Source: Kitasatospora sp. MAA19
Lineage (GTDB): Bacteria > Actinomycetota > Actinomycetes > Streptomycetales > Streptomycetaceae
Direction of reading: 5' to 3'
Assembly: GCF_029894125.1 (NCBI RefSeq)
Contig: NZ_JARXYZ010000019.1
Location: 88,653 to 152,652, forward strand
Length of the DNA stretch: 64,000 bases
In this document: piece by piece, positions 1 through 7,915 of the stretch
How positions within the stretch are numbered: the first letter of the stretch is position 1
Layout: every line of letters starts with the position of its first letter
Program-made: the position numbers and the translations under genes
Notes under the pieces: model-generated
The model's input: only the letters and a program-made list of their open reading frames with translations
Database searches by the model: none
What the model was told of the DNA's origin: nothing

Positions 1-308
1 GCCTCCCCGAGCTGTTCGCCGGCTACCCCCGCAGCCAGTACGCCCGCCCCGTCCCCTACCCGGCGTCCTGCCGCCCGCAGGCCTGGGCCGCCGCCGCCTC
101 CGTCCAGGTCCTGCAGGCCCTGCTGGGCCTGGAGGCCGACGCACCCAACCGCCGCCTGCGCGTCCGCGCCCAGGCCCCGGCCGGGTACGAGTCCCTGCAG
201 ATCACCGGCCTGACGGTGGCGGGCCTGCCCATCGAGGTCACCATCGACCACACCGGAGCCATCACCCTCCACGCGCCCGAGGGCTTCACCGTCACCACGA
301 ACCCCTGA
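1..308 (+). CDS. Glycogen-debranching-type enzyme (amylo-alpha-1,6-glucosidase family), C-terminal part only
   Basis: The window opens inside this gene; 101 residues and the TGA stop are visible. The segment begins LPELFAGYPR and continues with PVPYPASCRPQAWAAAA, the conserved end of the (alpha/alpha)6-barrel of actinobacterial amylo-alpha-1,6-glucosidase/MGH1-like proteins, followed by a short beta-rich tail. Such enzymes act on alpha-glucan branches in the cytoplasm. Only the last part of a roughly 650-700 residue protein is seen, so the catalytic residues are outside the window. The gene is followed at once by a strong hairpin terminator. Family assignment is from remembered motif similarity. 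Confidence 0.75.
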   Translation, partial: LPELFAGYPRSQYARPVPYPASCRPQAWAAAASVQVLQALLGLEADAPNRRLRVRAQAPAGYESLQITGLTVAGLPIEVTIDHTGAITLHAPEGFTVTTNP

Positions 309-322
309 CACCCGGCGGCCCC

Positions 323-358
323 GCGGCAGGCCGCCACTGCTCAGTGGCGGCCTGCCGC
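323..358 (+). terminator. Hairpin terminator after the debranching-enzyme gene
   Basis: A perfect 17-bp inverted repeat (GCGGCAGGCCGCCACTG and its complement) with a 2-base centre lies 14 bases after the stop codon. There is no T-tract, as is usual for actinomycete terminators. Confidence 0.8.
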
Positions 359-363
359 ATCCA

Positions 364-522
364 TCAGTGCCCGCACAGCTGTTGGAAGCCCGGGTGGGTG
401 TGGAGGAGTTCGGCGTACGTTCCGGCGGCGGAGGCCGTGCCGTTCGAGAGCATGGCGACGGTGTCCGCCGCTTCGATGGTGGGCATCCGGTGGGCGATGG
501 CGATCCTCTGGCGTTCGCACGG
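364..522 (-). pseudogene. Stub of an ABC transporter (ATPase C-terminus)
   Basis: Read on the minus strand, 52 residues end in a TGA stop and run RQRIAIAHRMPTIEAADTVA, then a G-T-x-x-E-L-L segment. This is the H-loop and C-terminal tail of an exporter-type ABC ATPase (usual form IAHRLSTxxxAD...G...GTHxEL). Nothing upstream supplies Walker A, the signature motif or Walker B: homology stops near 522, where a different gene remnant begins on the other strand. I read it as a relic left by a deletion. Confidence 0.6.
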
Positions 523-614
523 CCGCCAAGGTCGGCGACTTCAGCAAGGACACGGACGGCACCATCTACACCCGGAAGGACGCGACGACTCTGGGCTTCA
601 AGAAGCCGCGCTGA
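522..614 (+). pseudogene. Stub of an unidentified gene (last about 30 codons)
   Basis: A plus-strand frame reads VRTAAKVGDFSKDTDGTIYT and ends GFKKPR followed by TGA. The residue make-up (D, K, T, Y and F rich, few rare codons) looks like real protein, but no start or upstream coding body exists: it abuts the ABC stub at about 522. A strong hairpin follows at 631-657, as expected for a genuine 3' end. The family was not recognised. Confidence 0.4.
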
Positions 615-630
615 CTTCGGTCCCGCGCGA

Positions 631-657
631 CAGCCCGCCGGCTCCGCCGGCGGGCTG
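631..657. terminator. Hairpin terminator, probably bidirectional
   Basis: A perfect 11-bp stem (CAGCCCGCCGG and its complement) with a 5-base loop, followed by TTCT. It sits between the plus-strand gene stub and the convergent oxidoreductase gene. Confidence 0.75.
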
Positions 658-674
658 TTCTGCTTGCCCAGGCC

Positions 675-1277
675 CTACGGTGCCGGGTTCCGGCCGGACA
701 TCAGTACGGCGGTCTCGACGTCGCCCAGTTGCAGTTCCAGCGCTCCGAGGACGGATTCGGTGGAGAGCGCCCTGGAGAGTGCGGCCACTGCGAGGTGGGC
801 GGCCGCCGTGTCGGGGCGGATCAGCGGCGCGACGGCTCCGAGGATGGGGTCGCAGAAGGCGCGGGCGCGGTAGTCATGGGCGGCGGGACCGATCGCCAGC
901 AGGTGGCCGTAGCCGCCGAGGAGCGGGGTGTGCCGGTAGCCGAGGGAGAACTCGCGGGCGAGCAGGCGGAGTTCCTCGTTGGTCTCGCTGGTGGCCGGGG
1001 CCAGGTTGAGCCACCAGGCGCCGAACTCCATGGTGTCGAGTGCGCCGGTGCGGGGGTGGGTCAGCACCTCGCGGAGGTAGTCGGGCTCCTCGATGCAGGT
1101 CAGCAGCCCATGGGCCCCACTGGCGGCCGCACGGGGCGTCGGGTGGGCGAGGCGGCGGTGGCCGGCGGGGCCGCTGTCTCCGGCACCCCAGGTGCGGACC
1201 GCGTAGCCGACTGCGGCGAGTCTGCCCGCGGCGCGGACGGCGTTGGCATTCGACCCGAGGACGGCAAGGGCGATCAC
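675..1277 (-). CDS. Short 6-phosphogluconate-dehydrogenase-like NAD(P) oxidoreductase
   Basis: A 200-residue protein. The N-terminus (VLGSNANAVRAAGRLAAVGY, then VRTW) resembles a degraded Rossmann G-x-G-x-x-G motif of the beta-hydroxyacid dehydrogenase/imine reductase class, and residues about 95-125 (WLNLAPATSETNEELRLLAR, then a PLLGG turn) resemble the substrate loop of that class. Family members are normally about 290 residues, so the all-helical C-terminal domain is shortened. The GTG start is chosen because of a GGAAGAAG ribosome site six bases upstream. It is transcribed divergently from the LysR gene at 1711, which is the usual arrangement for a LysR-controlled target. Substrate unknown. 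Confidence 0.5.
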   Translation of the reverse strand: MIALAVLGSNANAVRAAGRLAAVGYAVRTWGAGDSGPAGHRRLAHPTPRAAASGAHGLLTCIEEPDYLREVLTHPRTGALDTMEFGAWWLNLAPATSETNEELRLLAREFSLGYRHTPLLGGYGHLLAIGPAAHDYRARAFCDPILGAVAPLIRPDTAAAHLAVAALSRALSTESVLGALELQLGDVETAVLMSGRNPAP

Positions 1278-1710
1278 GTGTGTCTTCTTCCGTGGTGCGA
1301 GGCGGTGGTCCGGCGCGAGGCCGCCCGAAGCGGCGACGCGGTCGCGGTACCGGCAGTAGACCGGCGGGCAGTAGACAACCGATCAACGCCGCCAGGCCCT
1401 GGGCCCGGCAGGATCCGCCGGACAGGCCTGGCAGCGCGCTCCGGTCAGCCCCAGCCCGGTACGGGCGGGAGCGGCCACCACAGTGGGGGCGGCAGTGGGC
1501 CGTCGGACCGGAGGTGGTCCGCCGCACCCCGGCCGACCGGCCAGGCGGTGCGGGTCGGCACCCGCCGTGTCCCCGCCTGTGCGTCCGGAACGCGGCGAAG
1601 ACAACGGACGGGTTGCCGCCCTGGGCCCTGCAACGATGATCGATCCTGCCGAACACCCAAGTCAATCCACCGGTTTGCTGGGGAACCTCCAAGCGATACC
1701 TTGGGTCATC
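1278..1710. promoter_or_regulatory. Divergent intergenic region between oxidoreductase and LysR gene
   Basis: About 430 bases with no convincing gene; open frames here are shadows. As the space between a LysR gene and its divergent neighbour it should carry the LysR binding site(s) and both promoters. The stretch 1688-1707 (CCAAGCGATACCTTGG) is an imperfect inverted repeat directly before the LysR start and is a candidate autoregulatory site. Confidence 0.35.
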
Positions 1711-2613
1711 GTGACTCTCGACGACCTCCGCGTCTTCGCCGCGGTCTGCCGGGCCGGCTCACTGAGCGCCGTGGCCCGCGACCTGTCGTGCACGCAGTCC
1801 GCGGTCAGCCAGCACGTGAAGCGACTCGAACGGGAGCTGGGCCTCACCCTGATCGAGCGCCATCCCCGGGGGGTCGCACCCACCAAGGCCGGCCGCCTCC
1901 TCCAGTCGGCCGTCGCCACCGGTCTGGGCGGCATCGACCACGCGCTGCGCAGCATCGGTGAACTCGCCCGCGGCGAGGGCGGATCCGTACGGATCACCAC
2001 CGGCGCCACCAGCATCCGGCACTTCATGTCGGCCGCCGTCGTCGACTACCGCCGGCGCTTCCCGCAGGTCAGCCTGGAGTTCCAGACCGAGGTCTCCAGC
2101 CGCAGCTGCTTCGAGGCCCTCACCGCCGGCCGGGTGGACCTGGCCTGGATCACGCTCGGCGCCCCGGTGCGCGGGATCGAGCAGCGCCCGGTCGTCGAGC
2201 TGCCCTGGGTGCTCGCCGTCGCCACCGGCGACCCCCTGGCGGCCAGGGAACGCATCGAGCCCGCCGACCTCCAGAACACCCGGCTCATCGGGCTGCCGCA
2301 GAACTCGGTGTCCCGCTCCCAACTCGACTCCTGGCTGGGGAGGTCGGGCATCCGGCCGGTCTTCGACACCAGCGTCGCGGACTGGGACACCGCGATCCTC
2401 CTGGCCGAACTCGGCCTCGGCCACGCCGTCGTCCCCGCCCTGCCGCAGTGGCAGGGCCCCGGCCACCCCGGCCTGCGGTTGCTGCCCCTGCCCGCACTGC
2501 CCGTCCTGACGGCCGGCTGGGCCGTCCGCCGCTGGGACACCCTCTCCCCGCTGGCCCGCGCCTTCGCCGACACCGTCGCCGAACACTCCGCGGGGCGACC
2601 CCGGGCGGACTGA
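1711..2613 (+). CDS. LysR-family transcriptional regulator
   Basis: A 300-residue protein, the normal LysR length. The N-terminal winged helix-turn-helix is clear: LDDLRVFAAVCRAGSLSAVA, then the recognition helix CTQSAVSQHVKRLERELG. The C-terminal two-lobed periplasmic-binding-protein-like effector domain follows (residues about 90-295). The GTG at 1711 gives this standard length; longer frames starting upstream would add proline/arginine-rich noise. It probably controls the divergent short oxidoreductase at 675-1277 and itself. The effector is unknown. Confidence 0.85.
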   Translation: MTLDDLRVFAAVCRAGSLSAVARDLSCTQSAVSQHVKRLERELGLTLIERHPRGVAPTKAGRLLQSAVATGLGGIDHALRSIGELARGEGGSVRITTGATSIRHFMSAAVVDYRRRFPQVSLEFQTEVSSRSCFEALTAGRVDLAWITLGAPVRGIEQRPVVELPWVLAVATGDPLAARERIEPADLQNTRLIGLPQNSVSRSQLDSWLGRSGIRPVFDTSVADWDTAILLAELGLGHAVVPALPQWQGPGHPGLRLLPLPALPVLTAGWAVRRWDTLSPLARAFADTVAEHSAGRPRAD

Positions 2614-2633
2614 GCCTCACCCGGGGGCTGCCG

Positions 2634-2826
2634 TCACACTCCGGGGCCCTCAGCCGGCCGGTCGAGGAAGCGCCGGAGCCCCGCCCGTACCCCGTCCGTG
2701 GGCACGGTGGCCGCGAAGCAGGCCGCCTCGACGGCGAGGCCCTCGTCGATCGGCAGGTTGATGCCGCGGGTGACGGCCCGCAGGCAGGCGGCCACCGCGG
2801 TCGGCGCGTGCCGGATGACCCGGTCG
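2634..2826 (-). pseudogene. Stub of an enoyl-CoA hydratase/isomerase gene (C-terminus)
   Basis: The minus strand reads RHAPTAVAACLRAVTRGINL, then LAVEAACFAATVPTDGVRAG, ending FLDRPAEGPGV and a TGA stop. This is the characteristic end of crotonase-fold enzymes (AP-x-AV...K, then LA-x-E-x-x-x-F, then the FL-x-R tail). Upstream of about 2826 the homology stops and a plus-strand aminotransferase fragment begins, so about three quarters of the gene, including the oxyanion-hole region, is missing. Confidence 0.6.
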
Positions 2827-2828
2827 TG

Positions 2829-3173
2829 CTGCCCGGGCGCCTGCTGCGGGCCGCGACCCGCAGCCTGCGCGCAGCGGCCTGGGGCGCACCCGGGCTGGTC
2901 ACGGCGCTGGCCACCGGCTGGCTCGCGGACGGCACGGTCGCGCGCCTGGAGCGGCACCGCCGTTCGGACGCCGCCGCCCGCCAGCGCATCGCCCGTACCG
3001 CGCTGGCCGGTCTGGACGTGACGGCGCACCCGGCCTCGTACCTGGTGTGGCTCGGCCTGGCGGAGCACCAGCGGCCCGACCGGGTCGCGGCCGTCCTCGC
3101 GGGCGAGGGCATCCTGGTGTCCACCGCGAACGCCTTCGCCACCGGCCCGCGCTGCCCCGGGCCGTCCGACGTC
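2829..3173 (+). pseudogene. Stub of a MocR/PdxR-type regulator (aminotransferase-domain C-terminus)
   Basis: The plus-strand frame reads LRAAAWGAPGLVTALATGWL, then RRSDAAARQRIARTAL and ASYLVWLGL, then GILVSTANAFATG. These match the C-terminal third of the fold-type I aminotransferase domain of GntR/MocR regulators (array of helices, H/Y-LWL-x-L, then GV-x-V-x-P-x-x-F). The N-terminal HTH, the PLP lysine and the final about 40 residues are absent: the frame runs into the end of the WYL regulator gene. It is joined head to head with the enoyl-CoA hydratase stub. Confidence 0.55.
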
Positions 3174-4148
3174 CTACTCCGCCACCCCGCCCCTCGCCGC
3201 CCGCCCGAACCGCTCGCCCCACTCCTCGACGAGGGCGAGCAGTTCGGGCGGGCCGAGCACGCGGAATTCCGCGCCGAGCGAGCCGAGCGCCATGGCGGGC
3301 CACTCCAGGGAGTCGGCGGTCATCTCCAACCGGCAGCGCCCGGCGTCGACCTCCTCGACGGCGCCCCACCGGCCGACCCGTTCCCGCACGGTCGCGGCCG
3401 GGGCATCCACCAGCGCCGCCACCCGGTGGGGGCGGCGCACACCGTTGAGCCCGGCCCGGACGAACTCGGCGGCGTCGGCGGCGGGCAGCTCGCGGGGCCC
3501 GAACCGGGCGCCGCTGCCCTGCGGTGCGCTGAGCCGGTCGAGCCGGAAGGTGCGCCAGTCCTGCCGGTCGAGGTCGTAGGCGACCAGGTACCAGCGGCGG
3601 TACAGGCAGACCAGCCGGTGCGGTTCGACGTGCCGCTCGGCGCGCCGGCCGTCGGCGGCGGTGTAGGAGAAGCGCAGCCGCTCGGTGTCCCGGCAGGCCA
3701 GCGCGACCACGGTGAGCCGGTCCGGATCGACGGGTGGGGCGGCGACGGCGCCCTCGCCGACGGGTACGGTCACCGCGCGCAGCGCCTCGACCCGGCGCCG
3801 CAGCCGGGCCGGCATCACCTGCGCCACCTTGGCCAGCACCCGCACCGAGGCCTCGGCGACGCCCTCCACCGGACTCTCCGCGGCGGCCTGGAGGCCCACG
3901 GCGAGCGCCACCGCCTCCTCGTCGTCGATCACCAGCGGGGGCAGCGCCGCGCCCGCCGCGAGCTGGTAGCCGCCGTCGACGCCGCGCTGCGCCTCGACGG
4001 GGTAGCCGAGTTCGCGCAGCCGGTCGATGTCGCGGCGCAGGGTGCGGATCGAGACCCCGAGCCGGTCGGCCAGTTCCTCGCCCGGCCAGTAGCGGTGGGT
4101 CTGGAGCAGGGAGAGCAGTCGCAGCGTCCGGGTGCTGGTGTTCGCCAT
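3174..4148 (-). CDS. WYL-domain transcriptional regulator (YafY/DeoR-like)
   Basis: A 324-residue protein. Residues 1-60 form a winged helix-turn-helix (LRLLSLLQTHRYWPGEELAD, then SIRTLRRDIDRLRELGYPV), a middle segment carries the GGYQL and LPPL motifs typical of this family, and a WYL domain lies at about 140-230 (RWYLVAYDLDRQDWRTFRLDR), followed by the C-terminal WCX extension. WYL regulators sense small ligands or nucleic acid and usually control the adjacent divergent gene. Here that is the DinB-like gene starting at 4248, only 99 bases away. Confidence 0.85.
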   Translation of the reverse strand: MANTSTRTLRLLSLLQTHRYWPGEELADRLGVSIRTLRRDIDRLRELGYPVEAQRGVDGGYQLAAGAALPPLVIDDEEAVALAVGLQAAAESPVEGVAEASVRVLAKVAQVMPARLRRRVEALRAVTVPVGEGAVAAPPVDPDRLTVVALACRDTERLRFSYTAADGRRAERHVEPHRLVCLYRRWYLVAYDLDRQDWRTFRLDRLSAPQGSGARFGPRELPAADAAEFVRAGLNGVRRPHRVAALVDAPAATVRERVGRWGAVEEVDAGRCRLEMTADSLEWPAMALGSLGAEFRVLGPPELLALVEEWGERFGRAARGGVAE

Positions 4149-4247
4149 GACTCCGATTCTCGCGGAATTCAGGCCGGAAAGTGACCGCAATGGCTCGTAG
4201 CGTGGACCTTGTCCGAAGGAGCAAGAACCGAACGAAGGGCCGGCACC

Positions 4248-4790
4248 ATGACCGCCACCACGACCCCGAACAGCCACACCGCCACCGGCGAGCGCGCCGA
4301 CCTGCTGACGGCCCTGGCCAAGCAGCGGCACTTCCTGCGCTTCACCACCCGCGACCTCACCGACGAGCAGGCCGGCCTGCGGACCACCGCCAGCGCACTG
4401 TGCCTGGGCGGCCTGGTCAAGCACGTGACCTCGGTCGAGCGGATCTGGGCGGACTTCATCGTGGACGGCCCGTCGGCGATGCCCGACTTCACCGCCTGGA
4501 CCGAGGCCGACCTCGCCCGCCGCGCCGACGAGTTCCGCATGCTGCCCGGCGAGACGCTCGCCGGCGTCCTGGCCGAGTACGCCGAGGTGGCCCGCCGCAC
4601 CGACGACCTGGTCGCCGCCCTCCCCGACCTGGGCGCCACCCAGCCGCTGCCGAAGGCCCCGTGGTTCGAGGCCGACGCCGAGTGGTCGGCCCGCCGCGTG
4701 CTGATGCACGTCGTCGCCGAGACCGCCCAGCACGCGGGCCACGCCGACATCATCCGGGAGTCCCTGGACGGCGCGAAGAGCATGGGCTGA
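4248..4790 (+). CDS. DinB-family (mycothiol-type transferase fold) protein
   Basis: A 180-residue protein with the four-helix DinB/MDMPI fold pattern: an N-terminal helix (LLTALAKQRHFLRFTTRDLT), a conserved metal-ligand histidine in GGLVKHVTSVERIWADFIV, and a C-terminal helix with HVVAETAQHAGHADIIRE that supplies two further histidines. The three-His set is what binds a divalent metal in this superfamily; many members use mycothiol in actinomycetes. Its reaction is not predictable. The ATG at 4248 has GAAGGG upstream. It is probably the target of the divergent WYL regulator. Confidence 0.8.
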   Translation: MTATTTPNSHTATGERADLLTALAKQRHFLRFTTRDLTDEQAGLRTTASALCLGGLVKHVTSVERIWADFIVDGPSAMPDFTAWTEADLARRADEFRMLPGETLAGVLAEYAEVARRTDDLVAALPDLGATQPLPKAPWFEADAEWSARRVLMHVVAETAQHAGHADIIRESLDGAKSMG

Positions 4791-4800
4791 TCCCAGCCCG

Positions 4801-4828
4801 GCCCGCCCGGTTCGCGGACCGGGCGGGC
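4801..4828 (+). terminator. Hairpin terminator after the DinB-like gene
   Basis: An 11-bp perfect stem (GCCCGCCCGGT and complement) with the loop TCGCGG starts ten bases after the stop codon. Confidence 0.75.
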
Positions 4829-4896
4829 GGAGCGGGCCCGGCAGACCGGGCGGGCAAGCCGGGCCGGACGGGCCCGGTGGCCGGTTCCGGCGCGGG

Positions 4897-5112
4897 TCAG
4901 CGCCGGTCGACGAGGGTGAAGCCCGCCCCGTCGACCGCGCCGCGGACCAGGGCGTCGTCGAGCGGCTGCGCCGAGGCCACCGTGACCCGGCCGGTCGGCG
5001 CGTCGGCGGTGACCCCGGTGACGCCGGGGAGGGCGGCCAACCCGGCGCTGACCGTCTTCTCGCAGTGGCCGCAGCTCATTCCGTCGACGGCGAGAACGGT
5101 GGTGATGGACAT
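4897..5112 (-). CDS. CopZ-like heavy-metal-associated (HMA) protein
   Basis: A 71-residue single HMA domain. The copper-binding loop GMSCGHCEKTV is at residues 11-21, with the two cysteines that bind Cu(I), followed by the beta-alpha-beta-beta-alpha-beta pattern (GVTGVTADAPTGRVTVAS, then VRGAVDGAGF). These proteins carry Cu(I) in the cytoplasm, usually to a CopA P-type ATPase. No copA or csoR lies within the window next to it, so it stands alone here. Start ATG is preceded by a GGAGG site (5116-5120 on the plus strand as cctcc). Confidence 0.9.
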   Translation of the reverse strand: MSITTVLAVDGMSCGHCEKTVSAGLAALPGVTGVTADAPTGRVTVASAQPLDDALVRGAVDGAGFTLVDRR

Positions 5113-5465
5113 GGCGGTGCCTCCGATGACGTGAGGTGAGCTGACACGAAGTGGGACGAGGTAGGACGACACGGGCAAGCCCGGCCGGTGATCACCGTGC
5201 ACCACCGCAGCGGAACCGACCCCCGGGGCCCACGGACACGCCGCACGGATGGCACCATCGAGTGGTTCCGGGAACCGACCGGGCCGCGCGCCCGACTGGG
5301 GCGCCGCCGACCGGCTCACCGGGGCGCGGGCCTGATCACCCGCACCGGCCGCGGCGGTACGGCGGGCGGCCGTCTGAACTGGCGGCCCGCTTTCGCCCGT
5401 TCCTCCCTGTGGCGCCTTTCGTCCACTCGACCCCGCCCCACCCCGTCCAGGAGCTGTTCACCGCC
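5113..5465. other. Intergenic stretch upstream of CopZ-like gene
   Basis: No supported gene is seen. A perfect 12-bp palindrome, CGGTGATCACCG (5186-5197), lies about 75 bases upstream of the CopZ-like start and could be a repressor site, but no matching regulator is nearby. The rest is non-coding high-GC sequence. Confidence 0.3.
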
Positions 5466-6266
5466 ATGTCCCCGCTGACGCCCCACTCCCCCATACGCGG
5501 CGAGTCCGCCCGACCCGGCCGGGCCACCGAGACGAGGGTCCGCCTCGCGACGGGGGGGCGGCCGATGAAGAGCCTCCTCGGATCCCGGCGCCGGCGGCTC
5601 TGGCACGGCGCCCTCGCCCTGGTGGTGGTCGCCGCCGTGACCGCCGGCCTGGTGTGGTGGCACCCATGGGCCCCGGGTGACCGGCAGAAGCCGATGGAGT
5701 TCACCACGGCCGCCGGCGGCTCGCCCCGCTTCGGCACCGGCGAGCACCTGTACCGCTACAAGGTGCGGGCGGAGAACGGGCTCGCCGAGAGCCCCGGACA
5801 GTTCGCCGCCGAGGTCGACGCGATCCTCGGGAACGTCCAGCACGGCTGGGCCGCCGGCAACACCGCGTCCTTCCAGCGGATGCCCGCCGACCCGGTGGAC
5901 TTCACCGTCTACCTGGCCACCCCGGCGACCACCGACCGGATCTGCGGCCAGTACGGTCTGGACACCGGCGGCTGGGTGAACTGCGGCGTGAGCCACCAGG
6001 TCGTCATCAACCTCAAGCGCTGGACGGAGCTGTCGGAGTTCTACGCCGGAAAGCCGGAGCTGTACCACGCGCTCGCCGTCAACCACGAGGTCGGCCACAT
6101 CCTCGGGTACGGCCACGTCGACTGCCCCGGCGCGGGCGCGCCGGCACCGGTGATGATGCAGCAGATCAAGGGCCTGCACGGCTGCGTGCCGAACGGCTGG
6201 CCGTACTCCGACGACGGCACCCTGCTCACCGGCCCACCCGTCCAGGCGCCGAGCTCCGCCCCCTGA
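5466..6266 (+). CDS. DUF3152-family membrane-anchored putative metalloprotease
   Basis: A short basic N-terminus is followed by one membrane helix (LWHGALALVVVAAVTAGLVW) and an extracytoplasmic domain. Near the C-terminus HALAVNHEVGHILGYGHVDC contains HEVGH, a zinc-binding HExxH, with a third histidine six residues on (HExxHxxGxxH), the metzincin pattern. DUF3152 proteins are common in actinomycetes; substrates are unknown. Two starts are possible: ATG 5466 (AGGAG 12 bases upstream, 266 residues) or ATG 5565 (G-rich site, 233 residues, which puts the helix close to the N-terminus). The choice does not affect the domain. Confidence 0.8.
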   Translation: MSPLTPHSPIRGESARPGRATETRVRLATGGRPMKSLLGSRRRRLWHGALALVVVAAVTAGLVWWHPWAPGDRQKPMEFTTAAGGSPRFGTGEHLYRYKVRAENGLAESPGQFAAEVDAILGNVQHGWAAGNTASFQRMPADPVDFTVYLATPATTDRICGQYGLDTGGWVNCGVSHQVVINLKRWTELSEFYAGKPELYHALAVNHEVGHILGYGHVDCPGAGAPAPVMMQQIKGLHGCVPNGWPYSDDGTLLTGPPVQAPSSAP

Positions 6267-6307
6267 CGCACGGTCACCGCCCCCACCGCAGCCCACTTCA
6301 CGACCAG

Positions 6308-6333
6308 ACCGCCGGCACCCGGAAGCCGGCGGT
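6308..6333. terminator. Bidirectional hairpin between convergent genes
   Basis: A 9-bp perfect stem (ACCGCCGGC and complement) with an 8-base loop lies between the DUF3152 gene and the convergent RidA-like gene. Confidence 0.6.
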
Positions 6334-6397
6334 CGGCGGTCGGCGGGACCACGTGCGCCTGCGGCTGGCCCGGGTGGGCCGGCGATCGGCAACCCCG

Positions 6398-6787
6398 CTA
6401 CCCGTCGCTCCTGCGCGCATCGACCTCGATCTCGATCCGCATCCGAGGGTCGGCCAGGCCGCACACCAGCATCGTCGCGGCCGGCCTGACCTCGCCGAAG
6501 CAGCGCCGCAGGACCGGCCAGCACGGCTCGAAGTCGGCCCGCTCCGGCAGCAGGTAGCGCACCCGCACCACGTCCGCGAAGGTGCAGCCCGCCTCCGCCA
6601 GCGCGGCCCCGATGTTCCGCAGGCACTGCTCGGCCTGCTCCACCACGTCCTCGGAGATCGTCATCGTGGTGTAGTCGAACCCGGTCGTCCCGGACACGTG
6701 CACCCGGTCGCCGTCGACCACGGCGCGGGCGTAGCCGATCTGCTCCTCGAAGGTCGAACCGCTGAGAATCGAACGTCGCTCTGTCAT
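6398..6787 (-). CDS. RidA/YjgF-family protein
   Basis: A 129-residue protein with the RidA core: FEEQIGYARAVVDGDRVHVS, then QAEQCLRNIGAALAEAGCTF, then RVRYLL and the C-terminal MRIEIEVDARR. RidA enzymes hydrolyse reactive enamine/imine intermediates from PLP enzymes. The glutamate in the I-E-I/V-E-V-D-A tail is typical of the subgroup often encoded beside LysR regulators. It is divergent from the LysR gene at 6860 with 72 bases between them, which suggests direct regulation. Confidence 0.85.
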   Translation of the reverse strand: MTERRSILSGSTFEEQIGYARAVVDGDRVHVSGTTGFDYTTMTISEDVVEQAEQCLRNIGAALAEAGCTFADVVRVRYLLPERADFEPCWPVLRRCFGEVRPAATMLVCGLADPRMRIEIEVDARRSDG

Positions 6788-6859
6788 GCGCCGAACGCTA
6801 GGCAGGCGCCGGCCATACGTCCAATACACCCCACGGCATGACCTGATATCCCTGGGCGT

Positions 6860-7759
6860 ATGGACCGACCGGAACTCCCCCTGCCGCAGCTGTACGCCTT
6901 CCTCGTGCTCGCCGAGGAACTCCACTTCGGCGACGCGGCCGCCCGCCTGGGCATCGCCCAGCCGCCGCTGAGCCAGCAGATCCGCCGGCTGGAGGACAAG
7001 GTCGGCCACCCGCTGTTCCACCGCACCCCGGCGGGCGTCACCCTCACCCCGGTCGGCCGCGAACTGCTGCCCGCCGCCCAGCGGGCCCTCGCCGACCTCA
7101 CCGCCGGACTCGCCGCCGCCCGGGCCGTCGGCAGCGGACGGGCCGGCCGCCTGCGGATCGGCTTCGCCGCCTCCCTCGCCCTGACCGTCCTGCCCGGCCT
7201 GCTGCAGACCTTCCGGCACCGGTACCCCGACGTGCACCTGGACATCCACGAGATGACCAGCGCCCCGCAACTGGCCGCCCTGCACGAGCAGGCCATCGAC
7301 ATCGGACTGCTCCGGGAGCCTCCCGTCGACGAGCCCGCCCTCGACTTCCGGACGGTCCTCACCGAACCCTTCGTGGCGGTGCTCCCGACCGCCCACCCCC
7401 TGGCCCCCCAACGGACCGTCCACCTCGCCGACTTGGCCGACTCCCCCTTCGTCCTCCTCCCCCGCGGGGTCGGCCCGCAGCTCCACGACCAGATCATCGG
7501 CCTGTGCACCGCCGCCGGCTTCGCCCCCCGCATCACCCAGCACGCCGTCGAATGGCAGACCATGTGCGCCCTCGTCAAAGCCGGCCTGGGCGTCACCCTC
7601 GCCCCGGCGAGCATCCGGCACATCCGGCTCGACGGCATCGTCTTCCGCCGCCTCACCCCCGGCGGCACCCGCACCCGGGTCGCCGTCGCCTGGCGCAGGA
7701 ACGACCGGAACCCCCTGGTCGCCAACCTGCTGACGGCCTTCGACCCCGACCCGTCATGA
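6860..7759 (+). CDS. LysR-family transcriptional regulator (BenM/CatM-like subgroup)
   Basis: A 299-residue regulator with HTH at the N-terminus (QLYAFLVLAEELHFGDAAAR, LGIAQPPLSQQIRRLEDKVG). The APPPLSQQI-type recognition helix is characteristic of the CatM/BenM/CbnR-like subgroup. A two-lobed effector domain follows (GRLRIGFAASLALTVLPGLL onward). It faces away from the RidA-like gene and shares its 72-bp promoter region, in which ATACGTCCAATAC precedes the start. Likely effector is an intermediate of amino-acid or aromatic metabolism, but nothing in the sequence fixes it. Confidence 0.85.
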   Translation: MDRPELPLPQLYAFLVLAEELHFGDAAARLGIAQPPLSQQIRRLEDKVGHPLFHRTPAGVTLTPVGRELLPAAQRALADLTAGLAAARAVGSGRAGRLRIGFAASLALTVLPGLLQTFRHRYPDVHLDIHEMTSAPQLAALHEQAIDIGLLREPPVDEPALDFRTVLTEPFVAVLPTAHPLAPQRTVHLADLADSPFVLLPRGVGPQLHDQIIGLCTAAGFAPRITQHAVEWQTMCALVKAGLGVTLAPASIRHIRLDGIVFRRLTPGGTRTRVAVAWRRNDRNPLVANLLTAFDPDPS

Positions 7760-7915
7760 CACGTCCCCGGTCACGCCGCGCGCCGACCCGCCCCCACCCG
7801 AATCCGGGCGCGACCAGCACCGGCGGCGCGAGCACGGATAATCCTCATCGGACCAGGTCACGGTCGGCGCCGCGGCCGTGATCGTGATGAAGCTCGTGCT
7901 CATGGAGGAACAGCG

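Noticed and set aside
1483..1710. N-terminal extension of the LysR regulator
   Set aside because: The extra residues are Arg/Pro/Gly noise; LysR homology and normal length begin at GTG 1711.
6398..7621. 407-residue minus-strand frame covering the LysR gene
   Set aside because: Only its last 129 residues are protein-like (the RidA protein); the rest is antisense to the clear LysR gene.
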